DNA of 64,000 bases from assembly GCF_006152115.1 (NCBI RefSeq), contig NZ_VDFU01000019.1, positions 16,616 to 80,615 of the forward strand, in the 5' to 3' direction. Position numbers and translations under genes: made by a program. Every line of letters begins with the position of its first letter. The stretch's first letter is position 1. The notes under the pieces were generated by a model. That model was not told the origin of the DNA, did not search any database, and worked only from the letters and a program-made list of their open reading frames with translations. This DNA comes from Rubellimicrobium rubrum. Its GTDB lineage: Bacteria > Pseudomonadota > Alphaproteobacteria > Rhodobacterales > Rhodobacteraceae. Positions 58,365 through 64,000 of this stretch are shown one piece after another.

Positions 58365-59819
58365 ATGCTCTGGTCCCTTATCAAGCTCCTGGTCTTCGTG
58401 GCGGTTGTCGCCGGGCTCACCATTGGCGGCGCCTACCTCATGGAGCAGGGCGGCGGCGCCGTCATTGCGATGGGGGGCTACGAGTTCACCCTGAGCCCGC
58501 TCCAACTCGCCATTGCCTTGCTGGTTTTGGTCGTTCTGGCGTGGCTGGTCCTGAAGCTCCTGGGGGTGCTCGGGGCGGTGATCCGCTTCCTGAACGGTGA
58601 CAACAACGCGCTTTCGAATCACTTTTCGCGCCGTCGCGAACGGAAGGGCCTTGATGCGCTCACCGATGCTGCCGTGGCGCTCGCCTCGGGGGACGGGCGG
58701 AACGCGCTGTCCCGAGCCACGACGGCGGGGCGCTATCTCGACCGGCCCGAGCTGACCCAACTGCTGGTCGCTCAGGCCGCCGAAATGGCCGGCGACACCG
58801 TTCGCGCCGAGGAAACCTACAAGGTCCTGGTTCGCCACCAACGCACCCGCTTCGCCGGCATCCGAGGGCTGCTGCGCCAGAAGCTGGCGGCCGGCGACGA
58901 TCTGACGGCGCTCCGGCTGGCCGAGAAGGCCTTTGAGATCAACCCGCGCCATCCCGAGACGCAGGACATCCTCCTGCGATTGCAGGCCGAGTCGCACGAT
59001 TGGGCAGGCGCCCGGAAGACCTTGGGCGCGCAGCTCAAGTCGGGGGCCCTGCCGCGTGACGTCCACAAGCGCCGTGATGCCGTGCTCGCTTTGTCCCAAG
59101 CCGCCGACGTTATCGACGACAACAAGAGCATCGAGGCCCGAGAGGCCGCGATTGAAGCCAACCGCATGTCCCCCGACCTTATTCCGGCCGCCGTCATGGC
59201 AGCGCGCAGCTACATCGCGGCCGGAAACGCGCGCTATGCGGCGCGGGTGCTGCGCAAGGCCTGGGATGTGCAGCCCCATCCGGACCTTGCCGCTGCCTTT
59301 GCAGAGATCGTTCCCGATGAAACCCCGCAGGAGCGGGTCAAGCGCTTCCAGGCTCTGACCTCCATCCGCACCGAGCATCCCGAGAACCGGATGCTCGTCG
59401 CCGAGCTGCTGATCGCCGCCAGCGACTTCACCACGGCCCGCCGCGCCCTGGGCGACCTGCCGGAGAAGCAGCCGACGGGCCGCAACCTTACCCTGATGGC
59501 TGCCATCGCACGTGGGATGGGCGAGGACGAGGCCGTCGTGCGTGGGTGGCTGACCCGGGCGCTTGCCGCGCCGCGAGGCCCGCAGTGGGTGTGCGACAAC
59601 TGTGGTCGCATCCACTCCCAATGGGTGCCGATCTGTGCCAACTGTCACGCCTTCGATACGCTAAGCTGGAAGACCCCGCCAGCCGAGGCAACCTTGCCGG
59701 GCGGGATCGAGCTGCTGCCCCTTCTGGTGCGCGACGAGCCCAAGCCCGCCGATGTTCCGGCTGTGGTAACCACCGAAGAGGCTGGTTCTTCGCGTCCAGC
59801 CACTACAGCGTCAAGTTAG
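58365..59819 (+). CDS. hemY: HemY-like TPR protein with C-terminal zinc ribbon
   Basis: 484 residues. Two N-terminal membrane helices (about 4-27 and 45-70), then a TPR-like helical array (about 95-400: KVLVRHQRTRFAGIRGLL, NPRHPETQDILL). The C-terminal segment has C410-x2-C413-x10-C424-x2-C427 (CDNCGRIHSQ…CANC), a rubredoxin-like ribbon as in LapB. HemY proteins are linked to heme synthesis, though the enzyme role is unproven. The start follows the mitofilin stop by 37 bases. Confidence 0.88.
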   Translation: MLWSLIKLLVFVAVVAGLTIGGAYLMEQGGGAVIAMGGYEFTLSPLQLAIALLVLVVLAWLVLKLLGVLGAVIRFLNGDNNALSNHFSRRRERKGLDALTDAAVALASGDGRNALSRATTAGRYLDRPELTQLLVAQAAEMAGDTVRAEETYKVLVRHQRTRFAGIRGLLRQKLAAGDDLTALRLAEKAFEINPRHPETQDILLRLQAESHDWAGARKTLGAQLKSGALPRDVHKRRDAVLALSQAADVIDDNKSIEAREAAIEANRMSPDLIPAAVMAARSYIAAGNARYAARVLRKAWDVQPHPDLAAAFAEIVPDETPQERVKRFQALTSIRTEHPENRMLVAELLIAASDFTTARRALGDLPEKQPTGRNLTLMAAIARGMGEDEAVVRGWLTRALAAPRGPQWVCDNCGRIHSQWVPICANCHAFDTLSWKTPPAEATLPGGIELLPLLVRDEPKPADVPAVVTTEEAGSSRPATTASS

Positions 59820-59853
59820 GGCTTCCCCCTGCCAGAGGGGGGTGCTAAAGCCC
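59819..59853 (+). terminator. GC-rich hairpin between hemY and tRNA-Thr
   Basis: Nested stem: GGGCTT (59819-59824) pairs with AAGCCC (59848-59853), and inside it CCCCCT (59825-59830) with AGGGGG (59836-59841). It directly follows the hemY stop and ends just before the tRNA. No T tract; it may end the hemY transcript or mark processing. Confidence 0.5.
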
Positions 59854-59860
59854 CCCCGGC

Positions 59861-59936
59861 GCCGCAGTAGCTCAGCTGGTAGAGCACGTCATTCGTAATG
59901 ATGGGGTCGGGGGTTCGAGTCCCTTCTGCGGCACCA
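59861..59936 (+). tRNA. tRNA-Thr (anticodon CGU)
   Basis: 76 bases including an encoded CCA. Acceptor GCCGCAG pairs with CTGCGGC. The D arm is GCTC...GAGC. The anticodon stem CGTCA/TGATG closes the loop TTCGTAA, giving anticodon CGT. The T arm has GGGGG-TTCGAGT-CCCTT with two G-T pairs. It reads ACG threonine codons. It marks the edge of a region of broken genes and an insertion sequence. Confidence 0.95.
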
Positions 59937-59970
59937 GAAAATCCCGATGCAGGGCTGGCCCGAGGATTGA

Positions 59971-60519
59971 AGCCAAGTAGCCCTCAACGGTGACTTCAAG
60001 ATCCTTCTCTCCTCTAGGATATACCCGCATCGGTTCCACTCGCTCGAAGCCGTGGCCGACGAGGTGCACCCGGTGCCCGAGGCGGAGGGGCGTTCCCTGG
60101 TCTTCATGGGCGACGACCTGGTTGCCGGGGCTGCGGTGCTGTCGGACGGGGAGAGAGGCTTCTGGCATTACGAGGGCGCCACGCTCTCCCCCACCGAGCG
60201 CCCTCTCACCTTTTGGGACAACGACCCGTTTTCGGACGGCGTGCTCCTGTAGGACGATGAGAGCCGCACCTGGCGCTGGGCCGGTGGCAATCGACGGCGC
60301 GCTGAGCGCGCTTCATGCGCTGTCCCAGCCCTTGCCGCCGCGGTCGACACCTTCGCAGAGCGTGCGCTGGCCCATGGCGGCAGTGAGGGGGAGTGGCAGG
60401 AGCACGGCGACTTCATGGTCAGTCGCGACGTCTTCGACCCTGATGGCAACGGCTTCGCGATCATGTGAATGGACGTGAACCGCGCCATGAAGGCCTGGGG
60501 CATGGCGGCAGCGGCCTGA
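59971..60519 (+). pseudogene. Degenerate gene remnant with in-frame stops
   Basis: One reading frame runs from 59971, without a start codon, to a TGA at 60517-60519, broken by TAG at 60250-60252 and TGA at 60466-60468. The second segment ends DVFDPDGNGFAIM, resembling the tail of VOC/glyoxalase-like proteins. The first (ADEVHPVPEAEGRSLVF...) is not recognised. It starts 34 bases after the tRNA. Confidence 0.5.
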
Positions 60520-60574
60520 GAGGCGCAGGGGCCGGCGCGACCGGCCCCCTCCTCCCCTGGAATGGAGCACGACC

Positions 60575-60989
60575 ATGACCTTTGCCACCGTTGATGCCCC
60601 CGCCTCTCGCGACCTCACGGCCATCGTGGGCTGGGTTTTGTCCGCCGTCTTTGCCCTCTTCATGCTCGGGTCGGTTGCGTTCCCCAAGCTCGCAGGGATG
60701 GCGGTCGCGACTGACACCATGACCGACCTCGGCTGGCCAGACGTCCCCGTCTTCTGGATCGGGGTCATGGAAGCGGGCTTCAGCCTTGTCTTCCTCTGGC
60801 GACGGACTGCGCTCCTTGGTGCCATGCTGATGATGGGCCCCCTTAGGCGACGCCATGGCGACCCAGATCCGGGCGGACTCGCCACTCTTCTCGCAAGGTC
60901 CCTTCTCGATCTACCTTGGCGTTTTCATGTGGGGTGGACTCTGGCTGCGCGAGCCGCGGCTTGGTACCCTTCTGTCTCTGCACGCCTAG
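60575..60989 (+). pseudogene. DoxX-like membrane protein gene, frameshifted
   Basis: The ATG at 60575 begins a DoxX-like frame with hydrophobic helices (AIVGWVLSAVFALFMLGSVAF, then WIGVMEAGFSLVFLW). At a run of five C (60838-60842) the frame is lost. Removing one C restores MGPLGDAMATQIRADSPLF and continues to VFMWGGLWLREPRLGTLL, the expected fourth-helix ending, up to TAG at 60987-60989. Either a natural frameshift or a homopolymer reading error. DoxX-like assignment is by pattern only. Confidence 0.7.
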
Positions 60990-61091
60990 TGTTCCGGTGT
61001 GGCCTAGCGTGATCCGCGCGCCCCTTTCCAGGTTCCTCGACGAATGAGCTTGGTCAGCCCTTCCCATCACGACGCTTTCTGGAGACGACCC

Positions 61092-61937
61092 ATGTTCCGT
61101 ACCGCCCTTGTCGCTGGCGCCGCGCTGATCACCACATCCGCAGCTGCCGAGACTGTCGAGGTCAATGGCATGCAGATGTACTATGAGGTCTCCGGGGAGG
61201 GCGATCCGCTGGTCGTTCTGCATGGCGCCTACATGAACATCCCCGCCATGGGCGACATCATCCCCCGTCTGGCCGAAACACACCGCGTCTACGCTGTAGA
61301 GATGCAGGGTCATGGCCGCACGAACGACATTGACCGGCCGATCACCTATCCGACCCTCGCTGACGACATCGCAGCGTTCATGAAGGCAGTTGAGCTCGAG
61401 AAGGCCGATATTGTCGGCTATTTCATGGGTGCCGCCGTGGGCCTGCAACTCGCTATTCGGCATCCCGAGAAGGTGGACCAGCTCGTGCTGGCCTCGGTGT
61501 CCTATGACCTGAGCGGCCTCCAGCCCGAGTTCGAGGTCATGCTGCCGCAGATGTCGCCAGAGATGTTCGTGGGCACACCCATGGAGACGGCCTTTCGCGA
61601 GATGTCGCCCAACCCGGACGGCTTCGAGGTGTTCGTGGAGAGGATGATTGCTCTCGAGCACGAGCCCATGGCCTGGGAGGAAGACGTCCGCAACCTGGGG
61701 GCACCGGTTCTCCTTATCGCCGGCGATGCTGATGTGGTCACGCTTGAGCACACGGTCGCCATGTTCCGGCTCCTGGGCGGCGGCGCCATGGGCGACATGG
61801 GGAACCCACTGCCCGCCTCGCGCCTTGCCATCCTGCCCGCCACCTCCCACACGGCAGTGATCGGTCAGGTTGATCTTCTGATGGGCTTCATCGAGCCCTT
61901 CCTCCGAGGGGAGACACCGAAGGGGATGTTCGAGTAG
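61092..61937 (+). CDS. Alpha/beta hydrolase, secreted, with altered nucleophile site
   Basis: 281 residues. A signal peptide is likely (MFRTALVAGAALITTSAAA, cut near residue 19). The fold shows VVLHGAYMN (oxyanion loop), GHGRT and a late His (ATSHTAV). The nucleophile elbow reads VGYFMGAA, with Phe111 (TTC at 61422-61424) where family members have Ser (one base from TCC). Asp and His seem present. As written the enzyme would be inactive unless another residue serves. An ATG 48 bases upstream is in frame but not preferred. Confidence 0.82.
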   Translation: MFRTALVAGAALITTSAAAETVEVNGMQMYYEVSGEGDPLVVLHGAYMNIPAMGDIIPRLAETHRVYAVEMQGHGRTNDIDRPITYPTLADDIAAFMKAVELEKADIVGYFMGAAVGLQLAIRHPEKVDQLVLASVSYDLSGLQPEFEVMLPQMSPEMFVGTPMETAFREMSPNPDGFEVFVERMIALEHEPMAWEEDVRNLGAPVLLIAGDADVVTLEHTVAMFRLLGGGAMGDMGNPLPASRLAILPATSHTAVIGQVDLLMGFIEPFLRGETPKGMFE

Positions 61938-62334
61938 GGTTGGGCCGCCGCGCAAGACCCCAACCGCTCGAGAGAACTCCAGCTCAAAGAGTCTTGGCCT
62001 GTCGTGTAGGGGGACCCGGCATTCATCTCATGATCCTGGTTCCCGGCCCGAGAGGCAGCGCCCAGCTATTCAATGTTGAAAGTCGGCTCGGGTGCGAACG
62101 CTGGCAGCTCATTCCCTGCCAGAATGAGACAGTCGGACGGCCACGAACGTGAGTTCACAAACCATCTCAACCTTGAGGGTGCCTGTGTCGAAATTCTACT
62201 GCACTCAAGCTTATGTTTTTGCTGATGGAATGGACTGAAGCAGGACCTGAACGACTACTTCCGCACCTGAGATATGCACAAGCTAGCCAGTCGGGGCGCT
62301 GCGATTGAAAAATCTGTGCAGAAATCACAAAGTC
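61938..62334. other. AT-richer intergenic spacer
   Basis: About 400 bases with lower G+C than the rest of the window, especially beyond 62100. I see no convincing gene, tRNA or clear promoter. A short + strand frame (61940-62152) has no recognisable content. The composition shift toward the insertion sequence suggests foreign or decayed DNA. Confidence 0.5.
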
Positions 62335-62349
62335 GTTGAAAAACTCCGC
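62335..62349 (+). repeat. Left terminal inverted repeat of the insertion sequence
   Basis: GTTGAAAAACTCCGC, matching the right end at 13 of 15 positions in inverse orientation. It sits 57 bases before the transposase ATG. Confidence 0.7.
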
Positions 62350-62405
62350 GCCTGCTTCTCCTGAGGTATGATCCCGTCAGGTGAGGGGCACGGGAGGGCG
62401 GGACC

Positions 62406-63812
62406 ATGATGGGACATCAGGTCGAAGTGGCGCAACTCTTCTACGAGTTCAGCCTCGAGCGGCACGTGCCTTCAGGCCACCTCCTCCGACGCATTGACCG
62501 GGCGCTCGACCTGTCTTGGCTGCGGGCCGAGCTTGCGCCCTTCTACAGCAGCACGGGCCGGCCCTCGATCGACCCTGAGCTGATGATCCGCATGCTCCTG
62601 GTAGGCACCTGCTACGGGATCCGGTCGGAGCGCAGGCTGTGCGACGAGGTTCACTTGAACCTGGGCTATCGCTGGTTTTGCCGACTAGGTCTGGACGGCG
62701 CCGTGCCGGACCACTCCACCTTCTCCAAGGCGCGGCATGGCCGCTTCCGCGAGGCCGAGGTGTTCCGCCGCGTGTTCGAGCGAGTGGTCGGATCCTGCAT
62801 GTCGGCCGGCCTGGTCGGCGGCGAGGGCTTCGCCGTTGATGCGAGCGTCATCAAGGCCGACGCAAGCTACGCCCAGCGGGTCGAGGGGCCCACGCTGCCT
62901 CCAGAGCGGTCGGACCCGGACAGAGCCAGGCGCCCTGTGCGGGAATACCTGGCCGCGCTGGATGCGGCCTCGGCCCAGGCTGGCGAGACGACGGTTGTCG
63001 ATGGTCAACCCGAGCGCTTGGCGACCGAGCCCGCTCCAGCCAAGGCGCTGTCGCTCACCGACCCCACCGCAGCCTGGACCTCGAAGGGCTCGCTCAAGGT
63101 TTCCTTCGCCTATGCCGTCAACACCCTCGTGGATCTCAGGCGCGCGATTGTCGTAGACGTGGAGGCCACGCCCGCCCGCTGGTCGGAGGAGGTCGCCTCC
63201 ACTCCCGTGATGATCGAGCGCACGCGCCGCCGCTTCGGCCTGACGCCCTCCAGGCTCGCCGCGGACTCGGCCTATGGGTCGGGCCAGTTGGTGGGCTGGC
63301 TTATGGGACGCGGGATCGAGCCTCATGTGCCGCTGCTCGATCGCGAGAGGCAGACCAAGGGGATGCTCACCTGGGCCGAGTTCAGCTTCGACCGCTCCCG
63401 CGACCTGTATGTCTGTCCTGCCGGCCATGAGATGACCACCACAGGCCACGTCGTTCCTGGCGGGCTCAAGCAATACCGGGCCAAGCCCACGTCCTGTGGC
63501 CCCTGCGCGCTCAAGCCCCGATGCACCACAGGCCTGGCCCGCATGGTCACCCGCAACGTCCATGAGGATGAGCGCGAGCACGTCCGACAACTCGCAGGCA
63601 CGCCCGCGTTCAAGAAGTCCGCTTGCGAGCGGCGCAAGGTGGAGATGCTGTTTGCGCACCTGAAGCGAAACCTCGGCTTCCGGCGACTGCGCCTGCGTGG
63701 TCCAACCGGAGCTGGTGACGAGTTCCTCTTGGCCGCCACCGCCCAGAACCTGCGCCGGCTTGCCCGCAGTCTGGTCGCCTCGGCTCCAACCTGCGGTCCA
63801 GCCCCGGCCTGA
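62406..63812 (+). CDS. IS1182-family transposase
   Basis: 468 residues, full length. The N-terminal DUF772-type region (YSSTGRPSIDPELMIRMLLVG, ERRLCDEVHLNLGYRWF) is followed by a DDE domain with D145 (FAVDASVIKADAS), D287 (AADSAYGSG) and E413 (KVEMLFAHLKRNLGFRR). A Cys cluster (CPAGH, CGPCALKPRC) lies between, typical of this family. It cuts and joins the element's ends. Intact, so possibly active. Starts MMGHQVEV, with GGAGGGCGGG just upstream. Confidence 0.95.
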   Translation: MMGHQVEVAQLFYEFSLERHVPSGHLLRRIDRALDLSWLRAELAPFYSSTGRPSIDPELMIRMLLVGTCYGIRSERRLCDEVHLNLGYRWFCRLGLDGAVPDHSTFSKARHGRFREAEVFRRVFERVVGSCMSAGLVGGEGFAVDASVIKADASYAQRVEGPTLPPERSDPDRARRPVREYLAALDAASAQAGETTVVDGQPERLATEPAPAKALSLTDPTAAWTSKGSLKVSFAYAVNTLVDLRRAIVVDVEATPARWSEEVASTPVMIERTRRRFGLTPSRLAADSAYGSGQLVGWLMGRGIEPHVPLLDRERQTKGMLTWAEFSFDRSRDLYVCPAGHEMTTTGHVVPGGLKQYRAKPTSCGPCALKPRCTTGLARMVTRNVHEDEREHVRQLAGTPAFKKSACERRKVEMLFAHLKRNLGFRRLRLRGPTGAGDEFLLAATAQNLRRLARSLVASAPTCGPAPA

Positions 63813-63928
63813 GCGGCTGAAGGCGCCGGAGTAAGGCGCCGGTGCCTACCTGGGGCCAAGGTGATGGGCGAACTCGCCCCCTTTGGAGCCGATCAAAGAC
63901 GCCGAACCAAGCCTATGGCGCGCTCAGG

Positions 63929-63943
63929 GCCGAGTTTCTCAAC
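63929..63943 (-). repeat. Right terminal inverted repeat of the insertion sequence
   Basis: GCCGAGTTTCTCAAC on the + strand, complement of the left repeat with two differences. It is 117 bases after the transposase stop. The remaining 57 bases of the window carry no visible feature. Confidence 0.7.
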
Positions 63944-64000
63944 ATCGGGTAACGGTCTGGTTGCTCTCCCCCGGAAGCCAGCGAGACTGGCCCCGTTTGG

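Larger units (their letters stand above)
62335..63943. mobile_element. IS1182-type insertion sequence
   Basis: About 1.6 kb bounded by imperfect inverted repeats: GTTGAAAAACTCCGC at 62335-62349 and the complement of GTTGAGAAACTCGGC at 63929-63943 (13 of 15 match). It contains one transposase gene. No target-site duplication could be recognised next to the ends, so exact borders are uncertain by a few bases. Confidence 0.78.

Noticed and set aside
59904..59936. Duplicated tRNA-Thr 3' end as an attachment site
   Set aside because: No second copy of the tRNA tail was found before the right edge, so integration at this tRNA cannot be claimed from the window.
63813..63928. Repeated GGCGCCGG units after the transposase
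   Set aside because: Two short copies only; better explained as part of the insertion sequence end than as a separate repeat array.

Overview
The window is a GC-rich (roughly two thirds G+C) stretch of an alphaproteobacterial chromosome. Its gene set and order (parAB-rsmG-mnmGE-rho-hemJ beside maf-aroE-coaE-dnaQ-secB, then the redox system regB-senC-regA and ahcY) suggest Rhodobacterales/Rhodobacteraceae. The genus cannot be fixed from the sequence alone.

From 1 to 18 kb lie housekeeping genes: a pair of ABC exporter half-transporters (the left one cut by the window edge), CCA-adding enzyme, two Nudix hydrolases around hslO, argG, a ribokinase-like kinase coupled to malic enzyme, mutS, hrcA-grpE, rph-rdgB-hemW. 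From 18 to 29 kb lies what I read as the replication-origin domain. Everything from parB to hemJ points left and maf to dnaQ point right. The 381-bp gap between them (25343-25723) carries near-match DnaA boxes and eight GANTC sites, so it is the best oriC candidate. A parS-like ParB site covers the mnmG start codon (22172-22187) and a second lies between regA and an HD-domain gene (50405-50420).

From 29 to 45.9 kb are envelope and proteostasis genes: fxsA, a Tim44-like gene, mltA, smr, a lipid kinase coupled to a phosphoesterase, and hslVU with a DUF2157 membrane protein between them. These are followed by trxA, the addAB double-strand-break repair nuclease, and tsaE with the cell-wall recycling pair amgK/murU. 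From 45.9 to 50.4 kb is a PAS protein without a kinase domain, then the divergent RegB / SenC-RegA redox module with a candidate RegA box between. RegB probably starts further upstream at a CTG codon. From 50.5 to 59.8 kb are an HD hydrolase, ahcY, a small membrane protein, an intergenic stretch that may hold a small RNA, an EVE protein, gpsA-tsaD, and the hemD-mitofilin-hemY group whose HemY ends in a zinc-ribbon.

From tRNA-Thr(CGU) at 59.86 kb to the right edge the character changes. There is a gene remnant with in-frame stops, a DoxX-like gene broken by one base, an alpha/beta hydrolase whose nucleophile serine reads as phenylalanine, an AT-richer spacer, and a complete IS1182-type insertion sequence. 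This looks like a decaying accessory region beside a tRNA. I see no CRISPR array, prophage or defence system. The most notable content is the compact origin/partition architecture rather than a new operon.
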